In this document: one piece after another, positions 17,163-25,639 of the stretch
How the letters are laid out: each line of letters opens with the position of its first letter
How positions within the stretch are numbered: the first letter of the stretch is position 1
Source: Saprospiraceae bacterium
GTDB lineage: Bacteria; Bacteroidota; Bacteroidia; Chitinophagales; Saprospiraceae
Direction: 5' to 3'
Assembly (NCBI GenBank): GCA_022841345.1
Contig: JALHRR010000001.1
Coordinates: forward strand, 248,001-312,000
Length of the DNA stretch: 64,000 nucleotides
The notes under the pieces: model-generated
The model's input: only the letters and a program-made list of their open reading frames with translations
What the model was told of the DNA's origin: nothing
The model's database searches: none
Program-made: the position numbers and the translations under genes

Positions 17163-19559
17163 ATGTTCTCATTATCAGGTTATTGCTCAGGTATTTTGTT
17201 GGTACTGATATCCGGTATTCTGTTTCCACTGAATGCCCAGACCGGAGCATGGGAAGTCCGCTGCGATACGGTAGCCAATAATTATGGATATTCTTATAAG
17301 GATGTATATCGGAACGGAGATATTTTATCTGTAGAATCCAGAGGTGCCGGGAATCAATTCAGATGCACGAGAATGAGTGCTGATATGACAGATCAGCGAT
17401 GGAGCTTTGAATATAAATTCGACAGCTTACTGGTGTCCAATGCTTCATTCATGTTCAAAGTGGCTAATTTATTTGTTACTCAATTTTTTATCGATTCAAA
17501 AGATCAGATTTGGATACAGGTGAGAATGGATCACTCTGCGATATTTAATCATGTATATATAATCTGTATAGGTGCACAGGGACAGCTGATTTCCACCTGC
17601 AGACTGGATCTGGATGGAATCAGATGGGATTTTCATGAGAGAATTACTTTTCAGGAGACAAGCGACGGCGTTTTCTTCTATGATGCATCCGGGGGAAGAA
17701 GAAGTTCCGAAGATTCAATTCTATTGGGTGGTTTTACGATAAATGCATCTTCTGAACTGCAGCTTGAATCAGTATTAAATATTCAAAATTCAGATTACCT
17801 GAATGCATATTTACAGGTAAAACCCCGAAAATCAAATCTGCTATTATATGATTTCGGCTGGGCTTCTACTTTTCATCTGGCAATCATTGATCAGCAGAAG
17901 AATTCCATGAACGCATGGAAATTTACCTCGCCATCCTCCGGTTTTTTATATTCTGCAGAATGGTGGAGTGATAGTACTTTGATATTGATTTTTTCAGATT
18001 CTCAGCTTTCACCCATTACTAATGACCTGAATGTACTGGTATGTATGGTGGATCTGCAGGGGAAAGTTCTGTGGAGCAAAAAATTATTAAATGTTGCGAT
18101 TTTGAAATGGGGTGAATATTCACATGAAAGACGCCTTCAGGATAATATCACGCAAGCAATCTTTATTCCTGTGAGTTCCACTGATCAGCCTGCGAGCGGA
18201 TTTATCAAATTAGATGCCCGAAATGGAAGTATTCTGGATCAATTTTTTTGGCAAAATCCCGGTTACGTCCAACAGCAATCAATTGTTCAAATCATCGCCA
18301 GTCAATTTCATGTGCAGATGGTGGATGGGGCGCTGCGAAATACCGCCAATGTATCAACTACTTATTTAGTGAACCATCCTGATGCCACCGAATCTTGCTT
18401 TAAGGTAGAGCATTGCAATATTTCAAGTCTGCCTGCCAATGTAGTCTTAGAACCTGTTGTTATTCCGATATTTGATTTAAATCCTGATTACGGCCATCGT
18501 CCGGGGCAAAATCTTTTTTATCAGATTTCCCCTGTACAGATGACGGTTTCTCCCAAATGTGAAATGATACAGCCTCTGAAAGATATACTATGGGTCACTG
18601 ATCAGGAGGAATATTGCCCTCAGGATACGCTGGGAATTTTTCTTAACAACATTGGTTTTAATACTAAAATTGAATGGAGCATCGATGGTTTTTCTATAAT
18701 TCCGGTTTCAGTTAATCAGGATACTTTTTTCCTCGCAGGCAACTTCTCTCAGAATGATGAGATCCTTCTGCAATTACGAAGGCTTGGATGTACCTGGGAT
18801 CAAAGAATCATCCTGCCAATTATAGAGGAACCATCCATTAATTTTCCCTCTGATACTACATTTTGCTCCGGAAATGATTTGACATTGATGCTTCCGAAAA
18901 TGCCAGGTTATGATGTTATCTGGCCGGAAGGATCCGGGACAATTATCGCAGATAAAGCAGGTGAATATTTGTATTATCTTGTCAATGAGAATGCAGGCTG
19001 CAGATTTTCAGGCAGTATAAATGTGAGAGAAGACCGGATTCCGGAAAATATTCTGGACGCATCTCAAAATCTATGTGAAGAAGACTTGAGAAAATACATC
19101 AAAGTCAATTTGGAGGATTCATTTGAAACTGCATATTGGCTCGAATTTCCCGAACAATCATACGATCAGACTGATATACAGATAGAAGGTACATATAATC
19201 TGGTAGTAAGCTCAGGAGCATGTATAGATACTGTTCAAACGGATGTAAAGTTTGTTAAATGTTCTATTTGTTCCTTCTATATCCCCACTGCATTTTCGCC
19301 CAATGCTGATGGTATCAATGATCTTTGGACCGTCATTTATCCGTGTGAAGACCCGGTCACAGGCTTTCAATTGAAAGTATTTGACCGTTGGGGGAGCCAG
19401 GTTTTTGAAGCCAATGATATTCTCAAAAGCTGGGATGGTACATTTATGAATACAAATGTAAGTGAGGGAGTGTATACCTACATGCTTGAGATTCAGGCAG
19501 AAGTAAATGGACAACTCCTCACGTCATATAACAATGGGACAGTATCATTGCTGCGGTAA
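17163..19559 (+). CDS. Secreted protein with type B T9SS sorting domain
   Basis: This 798-aa exported protein begins with a signal peptide (MFSLSGYCSGILLVLISGIL, cleavage near NAQ, residue 26). Residues about 30-450 are beta-rich with repeated WxxxF/Y and strand-turn patterns reminiscent of a propeller, but no named domain was recognised. Residues about 480-700 look like two Ig-like modules (EEYCPQDTLGIFLNN, DTTFCSGNDLTLML). The C-terminus from YIPTAFSPNADGINDLW to the end is a gliding-motility-associated type B sorting domain, so it should cross the outer membrane through the type IX system. It stands alone, with a long repeat-filled gap upstream and a convergent nadC seven bases after its stop. 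Confidence 0.85.
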   Translation: MFSLSGYCSGILLVLISGILFPLNAQTGAWEVRCDTVANNYGYSYKDVYRNGDILSVESRGAGNQFRCTRMSADMTDQRWSFEYKFDSLLVSNASFMFKVANLFVTQFFIDSKDQIWIQVRMDHSAIFNHVYIICIGAQGQLISTCRLDLDGIRWDFHERITFQETSDGVFFYDASGGRRSSEDSILLGGFTINASSELQLESVLNIQNSDYLNAYLQVKPRKSNLLLYDFGWASTFHLAIIDQQKNSMNAWKFTSPSSGFLYSAEWWSDSTLILIFSDSQLSPITNDLNVLVCMVDLQGKVLWSKKLLNVAILKWGEYSHERRLQDNITQAIFIPVSSTDQPASGFIKLDARNGSILDQFFWQNPGYVQQQSIVQIIASQFHVQMVDGALRNTANVSTTYLVNHPDATESCFKVEHCNISSLPANVVLEPVVIPIFDLNPDYGHRPGQNLFYQISPVQMTVSPKCEMIQPLKDILWVTDQEEYCPQDTLGIFLNNIGFNTKIEWSIDGFSIIPVSVNQDTFFLAGNFSQNDEILLQLRRLGCTWDQRIILPIIEEPSINFPSDTTFCSGNDLTLMLPKMPGYDVIWPEGSGTIIADKAGEYLYYLVNENAGCRFSGSINVREDRIPENILDASQNLCEEDLRKYIKVNLEDSFETAYWLEFPEQSYDQTDIQIEGTYNLVVSSGACIDTVQTDVKFVKCSICSFYIPTAFSPNADGINDLWTVIYPCEDPVTGFQLKVFDRWGSQVFEANDILKSWDGTFMNTNVSEGVYTYMLEIQAEVNGQLLTSYNNGTVSLLR

Positions 19560-19566
19560 ACTGTTT

Positions 19567-20421
19567 CTACAACATAATCTTCAGGCTCATATCCAGCGAT
19601 CCTGCCGAATGTGTCAATGCGCCCACAGAAATAAAGTCTACTCCGGTATCAGCTACTTTGCGAACATTTGATAGTTTTATTCCACCTGAAGCTTCAGTCT
19701 CGAAACGATGGTTAATGATTGCCACAGCTTCAGTGAGAATGGGCAATTCAAAATTATCCAGCATCAGCCGGTCAAATCCTCCAACTTCCAGCGCTTCGTA
19801 CAATTCTACAAGATTGCGAATCTCCAGTGTGACTTTCAGATTGAGATTGTTTTCTTTTAAATAGGTCTGCACTCTTTCGATGGCCGGGCGTATTCCTCCG
19901 CTCACATCAACATGATTGTCCTTGATCATTATCATGTCATATAAGCCAAACCGATAATTGCTGGCGCCGCCGATTTTCACTGCCCATTTTTCGAGCATAC
20001 GGATAAGCGGAGTAGTTTTTCTTGTATCCAGAATAGTAGCTTTTGTACCTTCTACTTCTATATCGTATCTGCTGGCAAGAGTAGCAATCGCACTCATACG
20101 CTGCATGCAATTCAATACCAAACGCTCTGCTCTGAGTAAAGCTCTTGTATTGCAAGTCACTTCGAATACCTCCTCTCCGTACTCTACATCCGTTCCATCC
20201 TCGATATGAATTTTCATTTCAGCGGAAGGGTCCAGACTGAGGAATATTTTTTGTGCCAGTTCGACTCCGGCAACCATGCCGTGATCTTTGAAAATTAATC
20301 TGGCCGTCGCTCTGGCATTTTCGTCAATACATGCATTTGAAGTATGATCTCCGTCGCCTGTATCTTCCGCAAGCGCTTCTGAAATAAAAGAGTCAATCCA
20401 GTCGTAGTCAGGAATATTCAT
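19567..20421 (-). CDS. nadC: Nicotinate-nucleotide pyrophosphorylase (carboxylating)
   Basis: NadC turns quinolinate and PRPP into nicotinate mononucleotide, with release of CO2 and pyrophosphate, in de novo NAD synthesis. The 284-aa sequence has the family core: LDTRKTTPLIRMLEKWAV, GLYDMIMIKDNHVDVSGG, TLEIRNLVELYEAL and SGGIKLSNVRKVADTGVDFISVG. The usual GGGxNHR loop reads GGASNYR here, a His to Tyr change. The gene lies 20 bases behind an outer-membrane barrel gene on the same strand, probably one transcript. A 3-hydroxyanthranilate dioxygenase at 56465 makes the precursor of quinolinate, so NAD may be made from tryptophan in this organism. Confidence 0.95.
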   Translation of the reverse strand: MNIPDYDWIDSFISEALAEDTGDGDHTSNACIDENARATARLIFKDHGMVAGVELAQKIFLSLDPSAEMKIHIEDGTDVEYGEEVFEVTCNTRALLRAERLVLNCMQRMSAIATLASRYDIEVEGTKATILDTRKTTPLIRMLEKWAVKIGGASNYRFGLYDMIMIKDNHVDVSGGIRPAIERVQTYLKENNLNLKVTLEIRNLVELYEALEVGGFDRLMLDNFELPILTEAVAIINHRFETEASGGIKLSNVRKVADTGVDFISVGALTHSAGSLDMSLKIML

Positions 20422-20441
20422 CTATGAAATTTTGTCGGTTT

Positions 20442-21200
20442 TTAAAACATTAAGCCCAATTTGATGCCAATAGTCATCATTGTATTTTTAGCATTATTGT
20501 CTATTTTAATAGGATTTGCACCAGTTGTGATAGTTCGGAATCCATTATTGCGTATCATATCAGTGAAATTATATGCTAAATGTAAACCCATATTGAATTC
20601 TGAAAATCCCAAATCATATGCAAAACCAAGCGTTGTTCCAAGGCCAAAATTAATTAATCTGGTCTCTTGTTTGATAGATTCACCTTTTACATCAATACCG
20701 GTTCCTTTGATATCACCTCTCGATTTGATGACCAGATTAGTGGTGAAAATAGGTAATTCAGCAAAATATCTTCTTTTTTGCTTGTCAGAAGTATAAAATT
20801 TCAAACCAATTGGGAACTCCAGGACATTCAGATGGTATCTAAGTACTACACCGTCAGGAAGTGGCTTATCGCCCAGATTGTAAATGGGATCGCTCAATCT
20901 GGCTTCCGGCCAGTAGTTTCCACCTGTAGTGTGCTTTTGGCCTCCGCCCTGATTTCCCAGGAATCCAATACCAACAGTAGCATAGATAGCTCTCACCTGA
21001 CTTAGTGCCACCTCCGCCTGTACTCCAAGTCCCCATCCAAGATTTGTACCACTCGCACTGATGTCACTGTCATTCGCACCCATGATTGTGAAAGTGGGCG
21101 CTTTGACCATGATGCCAAATCTGGTCGTATTGAATGTTTGCGCAGTCATACTTGTTGCAATACAAGTACAAACTATAATGCAATAAATAATTTTTCTCAT
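20442..21200 (-). CDS. Outer-membrane beta-barrel protein (PorT-like)
   Basis: This 252-aa protein has a signal peptide (MRKIIYCIIVCTCIATSMTA, cleavage after AQ at about residue 21). Alternating hydrophobic strands end in IGIKLGLMF, the aromatic C-terminus typical of outer-membrane barrels. Glycine-rich strands such as LGWGLGVQAEVAL and LGLGTTLGFAYDLGF-like segments fit an 8-strand barrel of the PorT/OmpW size class. A specific role in type IX secretion is possible but unproven, since Bacteroidota encode many such barrels. It is transcribed divergently from gldB, with 42 bases between starts, and upstream of nadC. Confidence 0.75.
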   Translation of the reverse strand: MRKIIYCIIVCTCIATSMTAQTFNTTRFGIMVKAPTFTIMGANDSDISASGTNLGWGLGVQAEVALSQVRAIYATVGIGFLGNQGGGQKHTTGGNYWPEARLSDPIYNLGDKPLPDGVVLRYHLNVLEFPIGLKFYTSDKQKRRYFAELPIFTTNLVIKSRGDIKGTGIDVKGESIKQETRLINFGLGTTLGFAYDLGFSEFNMGLHLAYNFTDMIRNNGFRTITTGANPIKIDNNAKNTMMTIGIKLGLMF

Positions 21201-21242
21201 GATATTCGTGTTTTATTTCCAGTCAAAATTCCAAATGTTATA

Positions 21243-22283
21243 ATGCATAAAGATAAGCCTTTTAAACTGAGCAGTTTTTTTAAATACCCGATTTCTTATA
21301 TTCTATGTCTCAGCCTGGTGTATTCCTGCTCTGGCGACAAGCCGGTTCCGAATACAGATCATATCAATGCTGATATTCAATTGATGAGATTTGAACAGGA
21401 TTACCGCAATGTAAATCTGGAAAATTGGGATGAAAGTTGGGCAAATCTTCAAAAAAAATATCCTGGATTCCTCTCTGTTTATTTTAGCAGGATCATGGCT
21501 GATATTCCTGTCCCGGAGGATTCCATTAAATCATATGCATATGAAATTGCTGAGCAAGGCTTTTTAAATCCCCTTCATGATAGCGTCAAGCTTACATTCC
21601 CGGATTTAAAACCTTATATGGAGGAATTAGAACCTGCTATTAAGCTTTACAGACATTATACAGGGGATAATCAGCCAAAGGTTTTGGTGAGTTTTATTTC
21701 TGAATTTGGAGTGGGTGCAGCTACCATTGGCAACGATACACTGGGTATCGGGCTGGATATGTTTATGGGTTCTGAATTCAGCGCTTATGATCCCAATTTA
21801 TTTCCGGCATTTATCAGCAGGCATATGAGGCCTGACAAAATTGTTCCCAATCTTATAAAGGCAATGGGTTATGACCTGGTAGGAGAACCCTCCGGGATCA
21901 GGATGCTGGATGTCATGATTCAGCAAGGAAAAGTGTTGTACCTGATGGATTTGGTTTTGCCGGAAACACATGATTCCATCAAAATCGACTATACATCTGA
22001 CCAATGGAACTGGGTTGAAGATAATGAAGCACAAATTTGGTCTCATTTTCTCAGTAAGGAATTGCTTTACAATACCAATCGGCAGGATATTCAGAAATTA
22101 ATAGGACCCAGTCCCAATGCACCCAACATGCCTGCAGAAGCTCCCGGACATACAGCAACCTGGATCGGCTGGCAAATCATCCGCCGCTATATGGAAAAGT
22201 ATCCTGAAATCACTATTCCTGAGCTCATGGCAGACCAGGATGCACAAGCCATTCTGGAGAAATCGAAGTATCGACCACGTTAG
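21243..22283 (+). CDS. gldB: Gliding-motility lipoprotein GldB homologue
   Basis: This is a predicted lipoprotein of 346 aa. The start at 21243 is chosen because it yields a signal (MHKDKPFKLSSFFKYPISYI... LVYSC, lipidated Cys near 28). A longer frame open from 21138 overlaps the divergent barrel gene and would hide it. The body matches GldB: DIQLMRFEQDY, DETHDSIKIDYTSDQ-type region, NEAQIWSHFLSKELLYNT and ATWIGWQIIRRYMEKY. GldB is one of the lipoproteins needed for gliding in Flavobacterium, and its exact role is not known. Together with type IX substrates in this window it supports a gliding or T9SS-competent cell. Confidence 0.88.
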   Translation: MHKDKPFKLSSFFKYPISYILCLSLVYSCSGDKPVPNTDHINADIQLMRFEQDYRNVNLENWDESWANLQKKYPGFLSVYFSRIMADIPVPEDSIKSYAYEIAEQGFLNPLHDSVKLTFPDLKPYMEELEPAIKLYRHYTGDNQPKVLVSFISEFGVGAATIGNDTLGIGLDMFMGSEFSAYDPNLFPAFISRHMRPDKIVPNLIKAMGYDLVGEPSGIRMLDVMIQQGKVLYLMDLVLPETHDSIKIDYTSDQWNWVEDNEAQIWSHFLSKELLYNTNRQDIQKLIGPSPNAPNMPAEAPGHTATWIGWQIIRRYMEKYPEITIPELMADQDAQAILEKSKYRPR

Positions 22284-22625
22284 CTGTTGGCTTTTAGCGA
22301 ACAGCCGGGAAGAAAGCTTTTGGCCATTAGCTTTTGGCTATTAGCGAACAGCCGGGAAGAAGTAGTAAGGCATAAGTAGTAAGGCATAAGTGAATAGCCG
22401 AGGAGAATGCCCCAAGCCTCAAGCTCATGAAAACAGCCTGGGTTTGTTGCATCTTTATCTTATGCACAGCTGTCACCTCCGAAAATATTAGCTGCAAAGC
22501 AGATAATATTTCGGGGATGTCACCTTTTGCCGCAGGCAAAGGATGTCACCATGCGAGCGCAGCGAGCAGGATGTCACCCGGTCAACAACAAAAGCAATGG
22601 GTGAGCTGCTATGAACAGCAGCTTC
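22284..22625. other. Gene-free gap with AACAGCC modules and hairpin array
   Basis: The left part (22284-22410) is the inverted GGCTGTT family: AACAGCCGGGAAGAA occurs twice (about 22301 and 22347). It is followed by short tandem repeats of GCTTTTGGCCATTA type and of AAGTAGTAAGGCAT type. The right part (22471-22578) is a linker-hairpin array, listed separately. The array ends close to the stop codon of the convergent bifunctional nuclease gene. Confidence 0.6.
22471..22578 (-). repeat. Linker-hairpin array 1
   Basis: TGTCACC occurs four times (22471, 22518, 22544, 22572; GGTGACA on the minus strand). Between the linkers lie different inverted repeats: TCCGAAAATATTA...GATAATATTTCGG, TTTTGC-CGCAG-GCAAAG, and ATGCGAGCGCAGCGAGCA. 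Each loop or tip carries a GC-rich near-palindrome (GCTGCAAAGC, GCCGCAGGC, GAGCGCAGCGAG). Confidence 0.75.
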
Positions 22626-23219
22626 TTACGTTTCCTTCGTCCTTCTATTTATCTCATCACGGATTTTTGCTGCTTTTTCGTAGTCTTCTTCATGAAGTAC
22701 ATCTTCCAACATTTTTTGGAGAGCATCCAGAGAGTAACTGGACATAGGACCTACCGATTTTTCCTCAGCGGGATCAGATTTTTCATCAGAAGTGTCAGCA
22801 TCTTCAGAATCTTCCAAAACCACACCTGCAGTGTCCATTATATGGTCGTAGGTATAAATAGGACATTCAAATCTCACGGCCAGTGCAAGGGCATCTGAAG
22901 TGCGGCTGTCTATTTCAAATTGTAATCCATCCTTTTCACAGACAAGCTTTGCATAGAAAATCCCTTCAGTAAGATCATTGATGATGATTTCAGTAAGAAC
23001 CACATCGAATGTCTCCAGCGCATTTTTAAATAAATCATGTGTCAAAGGACGATTGGGAATCATCCTTTCCAATGCCACGGCAATTGCCTGTGCCTCAAAA
23101 CCACCAATCACAATCGGTAATCTTCGGGTTCCTTCCTTTTCCCCCAAAATAATTGCATAATTCTGTGAGTGCGAAACACTGTGTGATAATGCAACTATGT
23201 CTAGTTCGATCTTTTTCAT
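22626..23219 (-). CDS. Bifunctional nuclease family protein (DUF151) with UVR motif
   Basis: This 197-aa protein has a DUF151/BFN domain in residues 1-135 (ALSHSVSHSQNYAIILGE, LPIVIGGFEAQAIAVALE, DSRTSDALALAVRFECPIYT). Members in plants and mycobacteria show DNase/RNase activity. Residues about 160-195 (LDALQKMLEDVLHEEDYEKAAKIRDEI) match the UvrB/UvrC interaction motif, a combination common in Bacteroidota. An acidic linker (DSEDADTSDEKSD) joins the two. It may act in nucleic-acid metabolism or stress, but the physiological substrate is not known. It sits downstream of etfBA on the same strand, separated by 134 bases. Confidence 0.9.
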   Translation of the reverse strand: MKKIELDIVALSHSVSHSQNYAIILGEKEGTRRLPIVIGGFEAQAIAVALERMIPNRPLTHDLFKNALETFDVVLTEIIINDLTEGIFYAKLVCEKDGLQFEIDSRTSDALALAVRFECPIYTYDHIMDTAGVVLEDSEDADTSDEKSDPAEEKSVGPMSSYSLDALQKMLEDVLHEEDYEKAAKIRDEINRRTKET

Positions 23220-23353
23220 TTCAGATTTTGTAGTTTGTCTCTATAGATATCATCTACGAAATTACTATAGAAAACACGTATTCCAATTCCATAACCTCTG
23301 AGAATCAAAGGTATTTCAAGTCTTTGTAATCACAAATAAATGCAATTAATTTA

Positions 23354-24316
23354 TCAATGAGCTGCTTTGAATGCTTTTAATGCATCATTCAGTTTTGGAA
23401 CCACCTCAAAAAGATCCCCGACTACTCCGTAATCAGCTGCTTTAAAGAATGGTGCTTCAGGATCTTTATTGATCACAACAATCACCTTGGATGTATTGAC
23501 ACCTGCAAGATGCTGTATAGCTCCTGAAATTCCGATGGCAAAATAAAGATTAGGTCTGATTGCAATACCGGTTTGCCCTACATGCTCATGGTGTGGTCTC
23601 CAATCTGCATCGGCGACAGGTCTGGAACATGCCGTCGTAGCACCTAAAGTTGCAGCCAATTCCTCAATGATTCCCCAATTGCCGGGATCTTTCATGCCCC
23701 GACCGGCAGATACCACTATCTCAGCCTCAGGAAGTGGAACAATGCCCTGTACAGTCTTTATTTCCTTAACAGTGATACGGGCAGTTGGCAAGGTCACTTG
23801 CAGTGACTCTACGGGAGCTTCTGTCTCTGATCTCACAGGTTTTACTGCGTTTCCGGCAAGTGTAAGAATTTTGATTGCGCTGGTGATATTGTAGATTCCA
23901 TTGGCTTTTCCTGAAAACACAGATTTTCTGGCCTTGAATCCTCCCTCTGTATCCGGAAGTGCATTCACACCTGACACCAAACCAGCTTTCAATCTGGCAG
24001 ATAATCTGCCTCCTAAAGCCTTGCCGGTGGATGAATGCGCCAAAATGATGACAGAGGCGTCTGATTGTTTCGCAGCAGCAGCCAATGCCTCTGTGAAAAC
24101 CTGACTGTCGAATGGCACATTCTGATCTGCCTGAACATGGAGCACTTTATCAGCTCCATATTTGCCCAGCGACCCCGGGTTATTCATAGAACCGATCACT
24201 ACCCCAATGGCGGTGGTGCCCAGCTTTTCTGCCAATTTTTTGGAGAATGTAGCTGCTTCAAATGCTGACTTTTTGAAAGTATCCTGCTGATGTTCTGCTA
24301 AAAAGATAACTGACAT
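23354..24316 (-). CDS. etfA: Electron transfer flavoprotein subunit alpha
   Basis: EtfA carries the FAD of the ETF heterodimer, which moves electrons from acyl-CoA dehydrogenases to the quinone pool. It is 320 aa, normal for the family. The C-terminal FAD domain is clear: VSAGRGMKDPGNWGIIEELA, ATTACSRPVADADWRPHHEHVGQTG, LYFAIGISGAIQHLAGV and KVIVVINKDPEAPFFKAADYGVVGD. It lies 23 bases downstream of etfB. The pair implies beta-oxidation or branched-chain amino-acid breakdown, in keeping with the propionate-related epimerase gene at 40538. Confidence 0.96.
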   Translation of the reverse strand: MSVIFLAEHQQDTFKKSAFEAATFSKKLAEKLGTTAIGVVIGSMNNPGSLGKYGADKVLHVQADQNVPFDSQVFTEALAAAAKQSDASVIILAHSSTGKALGGRLSARLKAGLVSGVNALPDTEGGFKARKSVFSGKANGIYNITSAIKILTLAGNAVKPVRSETEAPVESLQVTLPTARITVKEIKTVQGIVPLPEAEIVVSAGRGMKDPGNWGIIEELAATLGATTACSRPVADADWRPHHEHVGQTGIAIRPNLYFAIGISGAIQHLAGVNTSKVIVVINKDPEAPFFKAADYGVVGDLFEVVPKLNDALKAFKAAH

Positions 24317-24339
24317 ATATATGCTTTTTCTGAGTGTTA

Positions 24340-25080
24340 TTAAATGATTTTGGCCTCTTCGTGCAACAAACGAACCAGTTCTTCCATATCAGATGGATCC
24401 ACTAGTTTGACGGAAGATTTGGGAGGAGGCGTTTCAAAATGATCAATTTCAATCATTTCTTCTATTGCAAGCGGCTCCACTACTTCCAATGGCTTGGTTT
24501 TGGCCATCATGATTCCGCGCATATTGGGAATTCTTTGCTCGGCAAGTCCTTTAGAAGCACTGATTACAAATGGAGTATCCACTTCGACTATTTCAACACC
24601 TCCTTCAATGTCTCTCTGAATAGTGGCTTTATTACCTGATATATCCATTTTGCTGGCAAAGGAAATCAGTGGCAAATCCAACAATTCAGCTACCATCGCC
24701 GGAACCTCTGCACCATTATAATCGATGGTTTCCTTACCGGTAAATATGATATCAAAGCCTTCATTTTTTGCATAATTTGCTATCTGAGAGGCTACAAACC
24801 AGGCACTTGGGTTTTCTGCATTGATTCTTACTGCTTTATCACCACCAATTGCCAGACCTTTTCTGATAATAGTCTCATTATCTACCCCTCCTACGTTGAT
24901 AAGGGTAATGTCTCCACCTTGTGTTTCTTTTAATTCCAATGCTCTTACCAATGCATACCATTCATCATATGGGTTCATAATGTATTGAACACCATTACTG
25001 TCAAATGTTTTATTGTTGTTTGTAAAACCAATTTTCGCTGTGGTATCAGGGGTTTTACTTATACATACAAGGTATTTCAT
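24340..25080 (-). CDS. etfB: Electron transfer flavoprotein subunit beta
   Basis: EtfB is the AMP-binding partner of EtfA. The start at 25080 (MKYLVCISKTPDTTAKI) is favoured because it matches the conserved beginning of the family. An ATG at 25104 adds eight unrelated residues. Motifs include NPYDEWYALVRALELKE, GKETIDYNGAEVPAMVAELLDLP and the signature GLAEQRIPNMRGIMMAKTKP. It is 246 aa long. etfB and etfA form a two-gene operon. Confidence 0.96.
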   Translation of the reverse strand: MKYLVCISKTPDTTAKIGFTNNNKTFDSNGVQYIMNPYDEWYALVRALELKETQGGDITLINVGGVDNETIIRKGLAIGGDKAVRINAENPSAWFVASQIANYAKNEGFDIIFTGKETIDYNGAEVPAMVAELLDLPLISFASKMDISGNKATIQRDIEGGVEIVEVDTPFVISASKGLAEQRIPNMRGIMMAKTKPLEVVEPLAIEEMIEIDHFETPPPKSSVKLVDPSDMEELVRLLHEEAKII

Positions 25081-25207
25081 AGATCTTTTATGTTGATTGT
25101 TCAAAAGTTATTTGCATCATTTTCGACTCAGCTCATGATGTTGAGCTGCCAATAAAGTAATTAACATAGAATAAAATATTATATGTAATTATCTTAACAG
25201 AAAGGCA

Positions 25208-25239
25208 TTTGTTCAAAATACAGATTACATTTACCTTCG
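25208..25239 (+). promoter_or_regulatory. Candidate promoter for the TPR gene
   Basis: TTTG at 25208-25211, a 20-base spacer, then TACCTTCG at 25232-25239. This matches the Bacteroidota promoter (TTTG-N19-21-TAnnTTTG) with one mismatch in the -7 box. It leaves a leader of about 60 bases before the ATG at 25307. Confidence 0.5.
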
Positions 25240-25306
25240 TTTTTAAATCCTTTTAATTTAAATCAAGGCCAAAGATAGCATAATGGCTGTTTTTGAATAA
25301 TAGCAT

Positions 25307-25639
25307 ATGTCAAATAATCCAAGAATAGAATATCTGAACGTACTTCTTAAAGACAACCCCAACGACAGTTTTGTTTTATTTGCTCTGGGGAAAGAGTATC
25401 AGAATGCCGGGGATTCGCTACAGGCATTGCATTTTTTTGAAAAACTAAGCGTTGCAGATCCACTATATACAGGCTTATATTTTCACCTGACGAAGCTCTA
25501 TTTTGATTTGGGACAAATTGATAATGCAGCCAAAATTGCTGCGAAGGGCATTCAAATAACACGCGATCAGGGAGATCAGCATGCATATTCAGAATTGAAT
25601 GGGTTAATTCTGGAATTGGGTTTAGATGAAGAAATCTGA
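25307..25639 (+). CDS. Small tetratricopeptide-repeat protein
   Basis: This 110-aa soluble protein is made of about three TPR helix pairs: NDSFVLFALGKEYQNAGDSLQALHFFEKL, YTGLYFHLTKLYFDLGQIDNAA, and a closing helix (each quoted in part). TPRs mediate protein-protein contacts, and no partner can be inferred. It ends inside the dapF gene: the last 18 bases overlap the 3' end of that convergent gene, so any read-through would produce antisense to dapF. Confidence 0.82.
   Translation: MSNNPRIEYLNVLLKDNPNDSFVLFALGKEYQNAGDSLQALHFFEKLSVADPLYTGLYFHLTKLYFDLGQIDNAAKIAAKGIQITRDQGDQHAYSELNGLILELGLDEEI

Noticed and set aside
21138-21242. N-terminal extension of GldB
   Set aside because: It overlaps the divergent barrel gene start and would mask the lipoprotein signal.
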